DNA from: Xenorhabdus sp. BG5
Lineage (GTDB): Bacteria > Pseudomonadota > Gammaproteobacteria > Enterobacterales > Enterobacteriaceae
DNA: 56,362 bases
NCBI RefSeq assembly: GCF_015163665.1
Contig: NZ_JADEUG010000023.1
Location: 1-56,362 of the forward strand
Reading direction: 5' to 3'
The position numbers were made by a program, and so were the translations under genes. Shown in pieces: positions 31,027 through 41,641 of the stretch (position 1 is its first letter; every line of letters begins with the position of its first letter). The notes beneath the pieces are model-generated. The model was not told the origin of the DNA. It searched no databases and saw nothing but the letters and a program-made list of their open reading frames with translations.

Positions 31027-32097
31027 TTACTTATATGAACTATCGGCGCGAGGACGTCTGACTAAAGCAACACCTGCACCAACCAACATGCCCACGGCTC
31101 CCCATAAAATCATCATGAAAGTACGGCGAGGACTGTCTCGGTTAACGGGCTCCTCCGGTGTTCTGAGATAGCGGTAAGTCAGGAAAGCGTCCTGCAAAGT
31201 CGGACCGACATTCAATGTCGCCAGCATCGCGATATTTTGATCATAATCGATGCTGTAGTCAGGGCCTGTGGCGTCCAAAGTTTCAATTTGGGCTTGCAGT
31301 AATGATGTACCCAACATAAACATTTTGGATCCAGGTAGTTCTTCGATAGGGATGTTTGTCTGATTACGGTGAATACCTTGCTTCTCAGCCACTTTCAGTG
31401 ACTGCTGCAAGACATTCAATTCACGATTATATATTGCCTTTACCACCATCTCCTGACGTTTCACCAACGCTTTCATTGACTGAGTTCGCGTCGCCCACGC
31501 CCCTTTAATTTCGTTGTTCAGGTGAGTGCCCGCCCGTTGGTTGGCAAACGCAATATATTGACGCAGTAGTTGATTGGCATCAACGGCGGTTTCTGCTGTC
31601 AATTTGATACTGTCATTTGATGATGTTCTATCATCACTGCGCGTGATTTTAATATCGTTGATCAATTCATCCAACAATACAGCATCCGCTTTAGCTCGCC
31701 CTTCCTTGCGTTGTTTGTAATACTCAGAATGAAGCCAAAATTCACGACGAGTATCATACGCAGAGAGCTGTGTCATGAATTCTTTATATGCACCATCTGG
31801 AATGGTCGGCAATTGCGCTTCTGGCGAAGCATTGATATGGGTATCCAAATTACGCAGAAATTGTTGTTGAGAATAGTAGCTACCCAAATTATTCGTTGTC
31901 GGTAAGTCCACAATAGCGGTTGCGCTCCATTTTTGCTGCATCAAATAAGATGCACCCAGAGCGGCGGCAGCGAAAATTATTGCCAGTGCGATAATCCATA
32001 TCTTTCCATACCACAAAGCATAACATAGTGCCCGAATATCCAGTTCATGCTCTATAGCAGGTTGATCCTGTTTAGATTTCGTTTCTGAGTTTATCAC
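31027..32097 (-). CDS. wzzE: ECA polysaccharide chain-length modulator WzzE
   Basis: A 356-residue polysaccharide co-polymerase of class 1. One membrane helix (IWIIALAIIFAAAALGASYL, about residues 33-52), a long periplasmic helical domain, and a second helix near the C-terminus (MMILWGAVGMLVGAGVALV) followed by RRPRAD define the family. The PxxP-like EEPVNRDSPRR segment precedes the last helix. It lies between wecA and wecB, as in E. coli. Confidence 0.95.
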   Translation of the reverse strand: MINSETKSKQDQPAIEHELDIRALCYALWYGKIWIIALAIIFAAAALGASYLMQQKWSATAIVDLPTTNNLGSYYSQQQFLRNLDTHINASPEAQLPTIPDGAYKEFMTQLSAYDTRREFWLHSEYYKQRKEGRAKADAVLLDELINDIKITRSDDRTSSNDSIKLTAETAVDANQLLRQYIAFANQRAGTHLNNEIKGAWATRTQSMKALVKRQEMVVKAIYNRELNVLQQSLKVAEKQGIHRNQTNIPIEELPGSKMFMLGTSLLQAQIETLDATGPDYSIDYDQNIAMLATLNVGPTLQDAFLTYRYLRTPEEPVNRDSPRRTFMMILWGAVGMLVGAGVALVRRPRADSSYK

Positions 32098-32127
32098 TGC
32101 ACAAAACCTCTTTGATTGTCGATGTCT

Positions 32128-33216
32128 TTAATGGTGGCTTGCTGCCCGGCGCATACGGCGCTTACATCGTTTGATAAAACGGGCTACCTTCCACGCTCTT
32201 TTGATACAATAGCCATACAACATAAATGCAAGCAAAAATAATGCCAACATTATCCACTCAGGAACAACAATCAACCGTTCAGCAATTATTCCTATCGATG
32301 CTAATAAAACAGCCGCCAAAGTGATCAAAATAAATGCCTGGCGAGAAGTAAACCCAGCACGCATAATCAAATGGTGAATATGTTGACGATCTGGAGAAAA
32401 CGGACTCATCCCCTTACGCAATCGACGGTACATAATAGCAACCATATCCATCAGAGGGATCGCAATAACCCATAATGCTGTCACAGGGCTAATAGAAGCA
32501 TTTTCCCCTTGCGTCGCTTCAGTCAATAGCCAAATAATGGTAAAGCCGATTAGGGTACTTCCCGCATCCCCCATAAATACCTTAAAACGTTTTCCTAATA
32601 TGCCAAGATTAAGGAAGATGTAAGGCAAAATCCCCGCTATAAACGCAAAACACCAAAACGCTAATGCCGTATTGCCACTTTCATACAACAAAATACCCAA
32701 CGCACCGAAAGAAACACAAGATAGCCCGCCCAGTAACCCATCAATCCCATCCACCATATTGAACGCATTGATAGCGGCCCAGACAGCGAATAGCGTCACA
32801 ACATAGCTGAATGGCCCAAGTGCCATTTCCCATGGCCCGAATGCATGCCCCAAGCTATCAAGCTTCAGATCAGCAAAATACATCATGCTGATACCAACCA
32901 AAGCCTGGATAGTTGCCCGAATCTTCACGCTGATATCAAAGCGGTCATCTAAGGCACCGATAAAAACCAATATTCCCGCACAAGCCAAATACAACCATTT
33001 ATGAGGTATAAACTCTTTTGTGATAATAAATGCGAAACAAACACCAAAAAAAACAGATATGCCACCCACCAAAGGAACTAAGCCATGATGACGTTTACGG
33101 TAATTAGGTTTATCAACCAGGCCGATTTTTTTTGCTGCCTTACGAGCTATAAACAAAAACACAAATGAGAATATAAATACGCAAAAAATTTCGGCACTCA
33201 TACTGGGAATATTCAC
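32128..33216 (-). CDS. wecA: Undecaprenyl-phosphate GlcNAc-1-phosphate transferase WecA
   Basis: A 362-residue polytopic membrane enzyme with about 11 helices. It makes GlcNAc-PP-undecaprenol, the common first intermediate of ECA and many O antigens. AFNMVDGIDGLLGG and FMGDAGSTLIGF are the catalytic Mg-binding motifs, and the cytoplasmic HIHHLIMR loop is the carbohydrate-recognition segment. It is first in the ECA cluster; its promoter should lie in 33217-33470. Confidence 0.97.
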   Translation of the reverse strand: MNIPSMSAEIFCVFIFSFVFLFIARKAAKKIGLVDKPNYRKRHHGLVPLVGGISVFFGVCFAFIITKEFIPHKWLYLACAGILVFIGALDDRFDISVKIRATIQALVGISMMYFADLKLDSLGHAFGPWEMALGPFSYVVTLFAVWAAINAFNMVDGIDGLLGGLSCVSFGALGILLYESGNTALAFWCFAFIAGILPYIFLNLGILGKRFKVFMGDAGSTLIGFTIIWLLTEATQGENASISPVTALWVIAIPLMDMVAIMYRRLRKGMSPFSPDRQHIHHLIMRAGFTSRQAFILITLAAVLLASIGIIAERLIVVPEWIMLALFLLAFMLYGYCIKRAWKVARFIKRCKRRMRRAASHH

Positions 33217-33549
33217 AATAAAAACTCTCTATAAAAATAATGATGGGCATCTATTATTCGTATACTTATGGATGTCCCACTTGACACCGAACCCATAAGC
33301 TCTCCTTGTTAACAAAACAAAGAGTTCTAACTCATAAAATTAATCAAATAAACCATACGATCTGTAAAGCGTGATTCATAATTATAAAACGTTCGGTTAG
33401 AAAAAACGCATCTAATCATCCGAAAAACATGCAAAAAACATACCATTTCAGGTAAATAGAATAAGTATTCGATAAAAAAAACGCCACAAAAATGTGGCGT
33501 TTTAGAGAAGCGAATATTGCTTATTACGGAAATATCAATTTTACAAACA
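33217..33549. other. wecA upstream region and rho 3' end
   Basis: No gene. It contains the rho terminator at 33472-33503 and must hold the promoter of the ECA operon. I looked for a JUMPstart/ops element on the minus strand and did not see the GGCGGTAG core. Confidence 0.5.
33472..33503 (-). terminator. Terminator of rho
   Basis: On the minus strand the stem ACGCCACA/TGTGGCGT (33500-33493 with 33488-33481) has a 4-base loop and is followed by a run of T. It separates rho from wecA. Confidence 0.85.
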
Positions 33550-34809
33550 CTATGAACGTTTCATAAAGTCGAAGAACTCTTCGTTTGTTTTTGTCATAGC
33601 CAGTTTGTTAATAAGGAATTCCATCGCGTCGATTTCACCCATCGGATGAATAATCTTACGTAAGATCCACATCTTCTGTAGCTCATCCTGTGCAGTGAGC
33701 AACTCCTCTTTACGCGTTCCTGAACGGTTGTAGTCGATGGCTGGGAAGACACGTTTTTCCGCAATCTTACGGGACAGGTGCAATTCCATATTACCTGTAC
33801 CTTTAAATTCTTCGTAAATAACCTCATCCATCTTGGAGCCAGTATCAACCAGCGCAGTCGCAATGATGGTCAGACTACCACCTTCTTCGACGTTACGTGC
33901 AGCACCAAAGAAACGTTTTGGACGATGCAGGGCATTCGCATCCACACCACCAGTCAAGACCTTACCGGAAGCAGGAACCACCGTGTTATATGCACGAGCC
34001 AGACGGGTAATGGAATCCAGTAGGATAATAACGTCTTTTTTGTGTTCAACCAGACGTTTTGCCTTTTCAATCACCATTTCAGCCACTTGCACATGGCGGG
34101 AAGCAGGTTCATCAAAGGTTGAAGCAATCACTTCGCCTTTTACCAGACGCTGCATTTCGGTGACTTCTTCTGGACGCTCATCAATCAGCAAAACCATCAG
34201 CACGCAATCTGGGTAGTTATGAGCGATGTTAGCCGCAATATTTTGCAGCAGCATAGTCTTACCCGCTTTTGGTGGGGCAACAATCAGACCACGCTGACCA
34301 CGACCAATGGGCGCTGCCAGATCCAGAACACGGGCTGTCAAATCTTCAGTAGAACCATTACCGCGTTCCATACGCAAGCGGTTGTTAGCATGAAGTGGAG
34401 TCAGGTTTTCAAACAGGATCTTACTGCGGGCATTTTCAGGTTTGTCAAAGTTGACTTCATTAACTTTCAACAGGGCAAAATAGCGTTCACCTTCTTTTGG
34501 TGGGCGGATTTTCCCTGAAATGGTATCACCGGTACGGAGGTTAAAGCGGCGGATTTGACTAGGAGAAACGTAGATATCATCAGGACCTGCAAGGTAAGAA
34601 CTGTCTGCGGAGCGGAGGAAACCAAATCCATCCTGCAATATCTCCAGCACACCATCTCCGAAAATATCCTCTCCGCTTTTCGCATGCTGTTTGAGAATAG
34701 AAAAAATGATGTCCTGCTTACGCATACGAGCCAGGTTTTCCAGCCCCATATTTTCGCCGAGAGTAATCAACTCAGATACCGGCGTATTCTTTAATTCGGT
34801 AAGATTCAT
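33550..34809 (-). CDS. rho: Transcription termination factor Rho
   Basis: 419 residues, the same as E. coli Rho, a hexameric RNA-dependent ATPase. The N-terminal RNA-binding domain contains GFGFLRS and [26 protein letters not shown] sequence, the Walker A is [11 protein letters not shown] and the R loop and Q loop are within [10 protein letters not shown] and TGGVDANAL. Rho controls its own synthesis by attenuation in its leader in E. coli, and the long leader region upstream fits that. Confidence 0.98.
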   Translation of the reverse strand: MNLTELKNTPVSELITLGENMGLENLARMRKQDIIFSILKQHAKSGEDIFGDGVLEILQDGFGFLRSADSSYLAGPDDIYVSPSQIRRFNLRTGDTISGKIRPPKEGERYFALLKVNEVNFDKPENARSKILFENLTPLHANNRLRMERGNGSTEDLTARVLDLAAPIGRGQRGLIVAPPKAGKTMLLQNIAANIAHNYPDCVLMVLLIDERPEEVTEMQRLVKGEVIASTFDEPASRHVQVAEMVIEKAKRLVEHKKDVIILLDSITRLARAYNTVVPASGKVLTGGVDANALHRPKRFFGAARNVEEGGSLTIIATALVDTGSKMDEVIYEEFKGTGNMELHLSRKIAEKRVFPAIDYNRSGTRKEELLTAQDELQKMWILRKIIHPMGEIDAMEFLINKLAMTKTNEEFFDFMKRS

Positions 34810-35563
34810 AATGGTGGGTTCTTTAACTCGGGGTATATCTCGAACTATGAACGTGAATGGTATGGCAGCATTATCGATGCCTGTTTATTTGTACCAGAAA
34901 CGAATAACGCCTTCTAACATATTAAATTATATTACAAGGCAATAGTTTGAAGTACTTAGATTGATTTCAAAATAAGGCTGACAAACTGTCAAAACTATCT
35001 TCTAACTATCTGTGTGCCATATGTTATAACTATCTATAATGTAGGTACAATTTTATAATGTGAACACTATTAAAGTTTAACAGTGGACACTATTTCAGCA
35101 CACACATCTTTCAGCATAAACGTTTTTTAACATAAGCACTGTTAGCAGATTCTATACCTAACACCTAGCACAAGAAGGAGAAGGCTCGACATAAAAATGC
35201 CTAGGATAAAACACTCTGCTTAAAGATATTTAGCATTAGGGTGCTATGAGTGTACTAAGCTATATACTGGATTAAGCGTATATAGACTCAGGAATTTTAC
35301 CAAATGCGATATGTCATCAGATACTTCAGGTGACCCAGAGATAACAGATTTATCAGACACTACAAATTGTTTAGTATGTAACATGCTTAATGTCAACTTT
35401 TTATATCAATAAGCCTTTATATCGAATAAAGAATTCGCTCAAGCAAAGCTTCATACAAGCACATGGTCGCTAACTTACCATGCTTCGTAGCGGACGTCTA
35501 GCGGTCAATGAGTAAATCATCTCATACGTCAAACGTCCGTAATTACTGTGACCGGATTCTAAA
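34810..35563. other. Long rho leader and trxA-rho intergenic region
   Basis: 754 bp without a recognised gene. The last 200 or so bases before rho on the minus strand should be the rho leader. I searched for the E. coli leader peptide RhoL and did not find it. Two direct repeats, GTGAACACTATT (35060-35071) and GTGGACACTATT (35083-35094), occur in the middle. Near trxA a nested inverted repeat is present: CGGACGT (35491-35497) with ACGTCCG (35533-35539), enclosing ATGAG and CTCAT. These may be mRNA structures after trxA. Confidence 0.5.
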
Positions 35564-35890
35564 TTATAGATGTGGTTCCAAAAACTCTTTCAGTTGAGTT
35601 TTTGACAAAGCGCCCACTTTTACGGCAACCTTTTCACCGTCTTTAAACAGAATCAGAGTTGGAATACCACGAATACCGTATTCTGGTGCTGTTGCTGGGT
35701 TATCATCAATGTTCAGTTTGCCAACTGTCAGTTTTCCTTCGTATTCTATGGCAATCTCATCCAGAATAGGGGCAATCATTTTGCAAGGACCGCACCATTC
35801 AGCCCAGAATTCAACGAGAACAGGACCTTGTGCTTTCAAAACATCGTTTCCAAAGCCAGCATCAGTCAGAGAGATAATATTCGCACTCAT
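35564..35890 (-). CDS. trxA: Thioredoxin 1
   Basis: A 108-residue cytoplasmic thioredoxin with the redox pair C33 and C36 in [11 protein letters not shown] and the cis-proline segment GIPTLILFK. It reduces disulfides in ribonucleotide reductase, PAPS reductase and others. It is divergent from rhlB with 119 bp between start codons, the E. coli arrangement. Confidence 0.98.
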   Translation of the reverse strand: MSANIISLTDAGFGNDVLKAQGPVLVEFWAEWCGPCKMIAPILDEIAIEYEGKLTVGKLNIDDNPATAPEYGIRGIPTLILFKDGEKVAVKVGALSKTQLKEFLEPHL

Positions 35891-36009
35891 TTTTTACTCC
35901 AAAAATAAAATCTTTTACAGTGTCAGTGTACATTAACCAACATAAGGGTGTCTTTATTTCAGCGGATACACTTTCTTAAAGCAATAGTTAACTGATATTC
36001 TACCTTACT

Positions 36010-37293
36010 ATGAGCAAAACACATTTGACAGAAAAGAAGTTTTCCGACTTCGCATTGCACCCCAAAGTCTTAGAAGCCCTTGAGAAAAAAGGGTTTTCCA
36101 ACTGCACGCCGATACAGGCGCTAACATTGCCTTTAACTGTCGAAGGCCGAGATGTTGCGGGGCAAGCACAAACCGGAACGGGCAAGACGCTGGCATTTTT
36201 GTCGTCTACTTTTAATTACTTATTGGCTCACCCTGCGAAGAAAGAGCGTAAAACTAATCAGCCAAGCGCACTGATTATGGCGCCTACCCGTGAATTGGCG
36301 GTTCAAATATACTCTGACGCAGAAGCATTGGCTCAAGTCACTGGGTTGAAAATGGGTCTTGCCTACGGCGGCGATGGCTATGATAAACAGCTTAAGGTTC
36401 TGGAAGCTGGCGTCGATATCGTCATTGGTACAACAGGGCGTTTGATCGATTACGCAAAACAGGGCCATATCCATCTTGGTGCCATTCAAGTTGTTGTACT
36501 TGATGAAGCGGATCGCATGTATGACCTGGGCTTTATCAAAGATATTCGCTGGTTATTCCGCCGACTCCCTGCGGCCACAGAAAGAATGAATTTGCTGTTT
36601 TCCGCAACCCTCTCTTACCGAGTGCGTGAACTGGCTTTTGAGCAGATGAATCATCCTGAATATGTGGAAGTGGAACCGCTGCAAAAAACTGGGCACCGCA
36701 TTAAGGAAGAGCTATTTTATCCTTCCAACGAAGAAAAAATGCGTCTGCTACAGACTCTGTTGGAAGAAGAATGGCCTGATCGCTGCATCATTTTTGCCAA
36801 TACCAAACACCGTTGTGAAGACGTCTGGGCTCATCTGGCTGCTGATGGTCATCGGGTTGGTTTGCTGACTGGTGATGTTGCACAGAAAAAACGTCTGCGT
36901 ATTCTTGAAGAATTCAGCCTGGGCAATCTGGATATTCTGGTTGCCACAGATGTTGCCGCCCGTGGATTGCATATTCCATCTGTGACACACGTGTTTAACT
37001 ATGATCTACCAGATGACTGTGAAGATTATGTTCACCGGATTGGCCGGACAGGCCGTGCTGGAGAAAGTGGTCATTCTATCAGCCTGGCATGTGAAGAGTA
37101 TGCGCTAAACTTACCGGCTATTGAAGAATATATTCAGCACCAGATACCTGTTAGCAAATATAACAGTGATGCATTATTAAAAGATCTGCCAGTACCTAAG
37201 CGCCGTAATCGCACCCGCTCAGGGGGACACCCACGACGTACCAACATACCACGTCGTGGCAATACAACACGCAACAGTAAGCGCCCAGGCTAA
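36010..37293 (+). CDS. rhlB: ATP-dependent RNA helicase RhlB
   Basis: A 427-residue DEAD-box helicase of the RNA degradosome. The Q motif GFSNCTPIQ, Walker A AQTGTGKT (residues 53-60), DEADRM, SAT (LFSATLSYR) and [10 protein letters not shown] are all intact. The basic Arg-rich C-terminus (about residues 395-427) is typical for RNA and RNase E contact. It is followed by gppA 102 bp downstream in the same direction, as in E. coli. Confidence 0.97.
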   Translation: MSKTHLTEKKFSDFALHPKVLEALEKKGFSNCTPIQALTLPLTVEGRDVAGQAQTGTGKTLAFLSSTFNYLLAHPAKKERKTNQPSALIMAPTRELAVQIYSDAEALAQVTGLKMGLAYGGDGYDKQLKVLEAGVDIVIGTTGRLIDYAKQGHIHLGAIQVVVLDEADRMYDLGFIKDIRWLFRRLPAATERMNLLFSATLSYRVRELAFEQMNHPEYVEVEPLQKTGHRIKEELFYPSNEEKMRLLQTLLEEEWPDRCIIFANTKHRCEDVWAHLAADGHRVGLLTGDVAQKKRLRILEEFSLGNLDILVATDVAARGLHIPSVTHVFNYDLPDDCEDYVHRIGRTGRAGESGHSISLACEEYALNLPAIEEYIQHQIPVSKYNSDALLKDLPVPKRRNRTRSGGHPRRTNIPRRGNTTRNSKRPG

Positions 37294-37312
37294 AATGACG
37301 CAAGGCTGAATA

Positions 37313-37379
37313 ATGCTGGATAGTACGAACGGTATTGGAATAACGTAATGTTGAAATAACACGATGCTGAAACAACACA
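37313..37379 (+). repeat. Short degenerate tandem repeat between rhlB and gppA
   Basis: ATGTTGAAATAACACG (37348-37363) is followed directly by ATGCTGAAACAACACA (37364-37379), a 16-bp tandem pair with three differences. A weaker relative ATGCTGGATAGTACGA lies at 37313-37328. The block fills most of the spacer before the gppA start. Confidence 0.5.
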
Positions 37380-37395
37380 GGCCGGAATAAATACT

Positions 37396-38904
37396 ATGCT
37401 AAGTGCTTCTTCGCTTTATGCGGCTATTGATTTAGGCTCAAACAGTTTTCACATGTTGGTTGTCCGTGAAGTATCCGGCAGCATTCAAGTCGTTACTCGC
37501 ATCAAACGCAAAGTCAGGCTGGCTGCCGGATTAGATAAAAATAATCATTTATCACAACAGGCAATGGAACGAGGATGGCAGTGCTTGCGCCTCTTTTCCG
37601 AATATTTACAGGATATTCCTGCCTCACAGATCCGTATTGTTGCTACTGCAACTTTGAGGCTGGCAGAAAATTCAGATGAATTTACCAGAAAGGCCTCAGA
37701 AATATTAGGCAAACCTGTTCATGTGATCAGCGGCGAAGAAGAGGCTCAGCTAATTTATCAAGGTGTCGCTCACACGACCGGCGGATCTGAAAAGCGACTT
37801 GTTGTCGATATTGGTGGTGCCAGTACCGAATTGGTAACCGGTATCGGAGCCAAAGCCAACCAGCTTTTCAGCCTTGAAATGGGCTGTGTTACCTGGCTGG
37901 AACGTTATTTCAATGATCGCAGCCTGACAGCAGAAAACTTTGCCAATGCAGAAGCTGCTGCACATGATATTCTCAGCCCTGTTACCACTAAGCTGCTTGA
38001 GCAAGGCTGGAACGTTTGTGTAGGAGCTTCCGGCACGGTACAAGCCTTGCAGGAAATTATGATTGCTCAAGGTATGGATGAACTGATCACCCTACCCAAA
38101 CTCCAGCAACTTAAGCATCAGGCGATTGAGTGCGGCAAGCTGGAAGAATTAGAAATTGATGGACTCACACTGGAACGGGCGTTGGTTTTTCCAAGTGGAT
38201 TGGCCATCTTAATCGCCATTTTTCAGGCATTGAATATCGAAAGTATGATATTAGCAGGCGGCGCACTACGTGAAGGTCTGGTTTACGGGATGCTAGATTT
38301 GCCGATCGAGCAGGATATTCGGGCAAGAACCCTGTGCAATATTCAGCATCGTTTTCAACTGGATATTGAGCAGGCGCAGCGAGTCAAACAGTTAGCCGAA
38401 AATTTTTGCCAACAAGTTGCTAAGTCATGGAAATTGGACGAACGTTGTCGTGAGTTATTGGTCGGTGCCTGTTTGCTCCATGAAATAGGCCTGTTTGTTG
38501 ATTTTCGTCAGGGGCCTGCACATTCCGCTTATTTGGTAAGCCACTTGGATCTGCCTGGTTATACTCCCGCCCAAAAACGACTGTTGGCTATTCTATTGAA
38601 AAATCAAAGCGGCCCAGTGGATCTGGCATTGCTCAGTCAGCAAAATGCTGTGCCATCGTTACAGGCACAACGGTTATGTCGCTTATTACGCCTGGCAATT
38701 ATTTTCGCCAGCCGTCGGCGGGATGACACTTTGCCAACTTTACGATTACAGGCGAAAAATGAAACGCTCATTATCACCTTGCCCCATCAATGGAAAACAA
38801 AACACCCGCTCAGAACTGAAGCATTACAGCAAGAAATGAAGTGGCAGAGTTATGTCCAATGGTTATTGCTGCTTGAGGAGCTAAATAACGCTCGTCTCGG
38901 CTAA
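37396..38904 (+). CDS. gppA: Guanosine-5'-triphosphate,3'-diphosphate pyrophosphatase GppA
   Basis: A 502-residue Ppx/GppA exopolyphosphatase-family phosphatase with an actin-like ATPase fold, converting pppGpp to ppGpp. [21 protein letters not shown] is the phosphate-binding N-terminus; [18 protein letters not shown] and [14 protein letters not shown] follow, and the C-terminal helical HD-like domain includes [13 protein letters not shown]. It is a little longer than E. coli GppA at the C-terminus. Confidence 0.96.
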   Translation: MLSASSLYAAIDLGSNSFHMLVVREVSGSIQVVTRIKRKVRLAAGLDKNNHLSQQAMERGWQCLRLFSEYLQDIPASQIRIVATATLRLAENSDEFTRKASEILGKPVHVISGEEEAQLIYQGVAHTTGGSEKRLVVDIGGASTELVTGIGAKANQLFSLEMGCVTWLERYFNDRSLTAENFANAEAAAHDILSPVTTKLLEQGWNVCVGASGTVQALQEIMIAQGMDELITLPKLQQLKHQAIECGKLEELEIDGLTLERALVFPSGLAILIAIFQALNIESMILAGGALREGLVYGMLDLPIEQDIRARTLCNIQHRFQLDIEQAQRVKQLAENFCQQVAKSWKLDERCRELLVGACLLHEIGLFVDFRQGPAHSAYLVSHLDLPGYTPAQKRLLAILLKNQSGPVDLALLSQQNAVPSLQAQRLCRLLRLAIIFASRRRDDTLPTLRLQAKNETLIITLPHQWKTKHPLRTEALQQEMKWQSYVQWLLLLEELNNARLG

Positions 38905-38916
38905 AATTTTTACTTT

Positions 38917-38950
38917 ATTCCCCTGCAATTATCCATAAATGCAGGGGAAT
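38917..38950. terminator. Hairpin between convergent gppA and rep
   Basis: ATTCCCCTGCA (38917-38927) and TGCAGGGGAAT (38940-38950) form a perfect 11-bp inverted repeat with a 12-base loop. Located between two convergent genes, it may act as a bidirectional terminator, although neither side has a long T run. Confidence 0.6.
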
Positions 38951-38959
38951 ATTACCGTA

Positions 38960-40993
38960 TTATTTATTATTGCCAGTTTTCAGCCCAAGTCCCAAACGGG
39001 ATTTAATGTCGGCAAGGCGCGATTGCCCCTGTTTCATCCTTTCCTCTGCGCTCATCACCCGCTTACCTTGTGGCCAATCCAAGTCATCCTGTGGTAACTC
39101 AAGCAAGAATCGGCTCGGTTCTGGACGAATAAGTTCACCAAACTGGCGACGTTCCTTGCTGAGAGTGAAAAAAAGTTCTCTCCGCGCGCGCGTAATGCCC
39201 ACATAAGCCAAACGACGCTCTTCCTCAATATTGTCTTCATCAATGCTGCTTTGGTGTGGTAACAAACCTTCTTCCATACCAACCAAAAAAACATAGGGGA
39301 ATTCCAGCCCCTTGGAAGCATGCAACGTCATTAACTGAACTTGATCCAACTCTTCATCTTCCTCGCTTCGCTCCAGCATATCCCGCAACGTAAAACGCGC
39401 CACGACTTGGGAAAGAGACATTGGCTCATTCAAGTCATCTCCCTCAAGCATTTCACTCATCCAAGTGAAAAGTTGGTTGACGTTCTTCATTCTCATTTCA
39501 GCCGCTTTTGGACTGGGGGAGGATTCATATAACCAGCTTTCGTAATCCATGCCACGCAGTAAATCTCTCACCGCCAGCAGTGGCTCCCGCTCCGCCTGAC
39601 GAGCTATTTCGTCCACCCAGCAGGTAAAGCGCTGTAATGCCGCCAAACCACGTCCTGTTAAATGCTGTTCCAGCCCAAGATCAAAACTGGCTTGATATAA
39701 GCTCTTGCTACGCTGGTTCGCCCATTCGCCCAATTTTTGGATCGTCACTGCACCGATTTCTCGCCGTGGTGTATTGACGATACGTAAAAATGCACTGTCA
39801 TCCTCAGAATTGGTCAAAACACGCAAATAAGAGAGCAGGTCTTTAATTTCAGGTCGAGAAAAGAACGATGTTCCCCCCGAAATTCGGTAGGGAATGCGGT
39901 TTTGCATCAACATTTTTTCGAAGATACGGGATTGGTGATTACCACGATATAATATAGCGTAATCTTTATAGTTCGTTTTATTGATAAAGTGATGAGCGAT
40001 CAACTCCCCCACCACACGCTCAGCTTCATGATCTTCATTGTTCGCTTCGATCACTCTGAGCGGATCACCATACCCCAATTCCGAAAAGAGTTTTTTTTCA
40101 AAAACATGGGGATTGTTGGCTATTAGAATATTCGCCGCTTTCAATATCCGCCCTGATGAACGGTAATTTTGTTCCAGCTTAATCACATTCAACTGCGGGA
40201 AATCATCCTTCAATAAAATCAAATTCTGTGGACGAGCACCACGCCATGAATAAATGGATTGATCATCATCCCCAACCACGGTAAAACGAGCTCGATTACC
40301 CACCAATAATTTCACCAGTTGATATTGGCTGGTATTCGTATCCTGATATTCATCCACCAGCAAGTAGCGAATTTTATTCTGCCAACGTTCTCTGACTTCC
40401 TCATCATGCATTAACAGCAAAGTTGGCTTGGTAATCAGATCATCAAAATCGAGAACATTACAACTATTCAGGTGCAAGTCATAACGACGGTAACATTCTG
40501 CAAACTGGTGCTCCTGCGCTGAACGTGCCATTCTCATTACTTGTTCTGGCGACATTAAGTCATTCTTCCAGTTAGAAATGTTCGAAATCAGTTTTTGTAG
40601 CAGATCTTTATCTTCTTGCAGCAAATCCGCAGCGAGATCTTTTAGCAAAGCCATCTGATCTTGATCATCAAATAATGAGAAGTTACTTTTCATTCCCAGC
40701 GCTTTGTATTCACGCTTAACGATCTCCAACCCCAAGGTATGGAAAGTCGAGATCATCAACCCCCGTGTCTCCTTACGACCCAAGGTTTGGGCAACACGTT
40801 CTTTCATCTCACGTGCCGCTTTATTAGTAAAAGTGACTGCCGCAATATGGCGAGCCTGATAATCACAGGTGCGGATCAGGTGAGCAATTTTATTGGTGAT
40901 CACTCGAGTCTTGCCGGAGCCCGCACCCGCCAGAACCAGACAAGGCCCTGTTACAAATTCAACCGCTTGTTGTTGGCTTGGATTTAATCGCAT
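38960..40993 (-). CDS. rep: ATP-dependent DNA helicase Rep
   Basis: A 677-residue SF1A 3'-5' helicase that clears proteins ahead of replication forks with DnaB. Motifs are Walker A GAGSGKTR (residues 23-30), [27 protein letters not shown] and [13 protein letters not shown]. It lacks the extra C-terminal domain of UvrD (3620-5785) and instead ends in a lysine-containing tail typical of Rep. It starts at ATG 40993. Confidence 0.97.
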   Translation of the reverse strand: MRLNPSQQQAVEFVTGPCLVLAGAGSGKTRVITNKIAHLIRTCDYQARHIAAVTFTNKAAREMKERVAQTLGRKETRGLMISTFHTLGLEIVKREYKALGMKSNFSLFDDQDQMALLKDLAADLLQEDKDLLQKLISNISNWKNDLMSPEQVMRMARSAQEHQFAECYRRYDLHLNSCNVLDFDDLITKPTLLLMHDEEVRERWQNKIRYLLVDEYQDTNTSQYQLVKLLVGNRARFTVVGDDDQSIYSWRGARPQNLILLKDDFPQLNVIKLEQNYRSSGRILKAANILIANNPHVFEKKLFSELGYGDPLRVIEANNEDHEAERVVGELIAHHFINKTNYKDYAILYRGNHQSRIFEKMLMQNRIPYRISGGTSFFSRPEIKDLLSYLRVLTNSEDDSAFLRIVNTPRREIGAVTIQKLGEWANQRSKSLYQASFDLGLEQHLTGRGLAALQRFTCWVDEIARQAEREPLLAVRDLLRGMDYESWLYESSPSPKAAEMRMKNVNQLFTWMSEMLEGDDLNEPMSLSQVVARFTLRDMLERSEEDEELDQVQLMTLHASKGLEFPYVFLVGMEEGLLPHQSSIDEDNIEEERRLAYVGITRARRELFFTLSKERRQFGELIRPEPSRFLLELPQDDLDWPQGKRVMSAEERMKQGQSRLADIKSRLGLGLKTGNNK

Positions 40994-41641
40994 ACTGTTT
41001 CGAAAGCTATATCAGGATAAAAGATCGGGGAGAGAAATTGTAACAGAAAGCAAGGTTACAGGTGATTTTCTTTACGTTAGTGAATTATCACAAGAAAAAT
41101 AAAAATAGCATCAATCATTGCTTTTTAAAAAATGATGTGAAAACTATATACGCATTAAACTTCAAGTTGCAATTTACAACACTCTATGAAACCTGATTTC
41201 TCCCCGCTTCGCGGGGAGAAATCACACGCATCTTGAAGTTAGATTGGTATAGTGCATTTTATTTTTCAACGAATAAAAAAATAGCAGAAAAAATGGAGTT
41301 ATTGCCAACATTCTTAATCCATAAATATATAAATACCTATTTTACGCTATTTTATACTATCGCTGACTCACATATCCATTTGTTATTCATAACATTTTAC
41401 TAAAACTCATTCATTTTATTATTAATTTATGTGATAAATTACAAAATAATTTTTTCATTAATAATTTAAATTACTCTGTCAAAATATATCAATATTGATT
41501 CGACTGTAATTGAAATACATAGGATCTATTTAACTGCGTTGATGTTATAACAATCAATTACGCTTACTGACATACAATCAATATACCCAATAGACTTCAA
41601 GTGGTACTTTGAAAGTTAAAGGGAATCGCAGAGGATGTAAT
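40994..41641. other. AT-rich region between rep and the HDAC-like gene
   Basis: About 650 bp with no gene except one palindromic element at 41147-41251. The right half is extremely AT-rich. A phrase ATACCCAATAGACTTCAAGT (41582-41601) resembles the arm of repeats common in this bacterial group and ends 40 bp before the next start codon. The promoter of the HDAC-like gene should be here; I could not place its boxes. Confidence 0.5.
41147..41251. repeat. MITE-like palindromic element, copy A
   Basis: 105 bp, ending in GATTGGTATA. Internal arms ACTTCAAGTTGC and GCATCTTGAAGT are inverted with one mismatch. The centre is a strong hairpin, CTCCCCGC-TTC-GCGGGGAG. Copy B at 45358-45463 has the same architecture and about the same length, so this is a mobile or dispersed repeat family rather than a local palindrome. 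The left tip has decayed compared with copy B. Confidence 0.75.

Noticed and set aside
33217-33470. JUMPstart/ops element before the ECA cluster
   Set aside because: The GGCGGTAG core was not seen on the coding strand.
35165-35213. Possible 16-codon minus-strand leader peptide upstream of rho (MSSLLLLVLG...)
   Set aside because: It has no similarity to RhoL, no clear ribosome-binding site and lies about 360 bp from rho. Such a short frame arises by chance.
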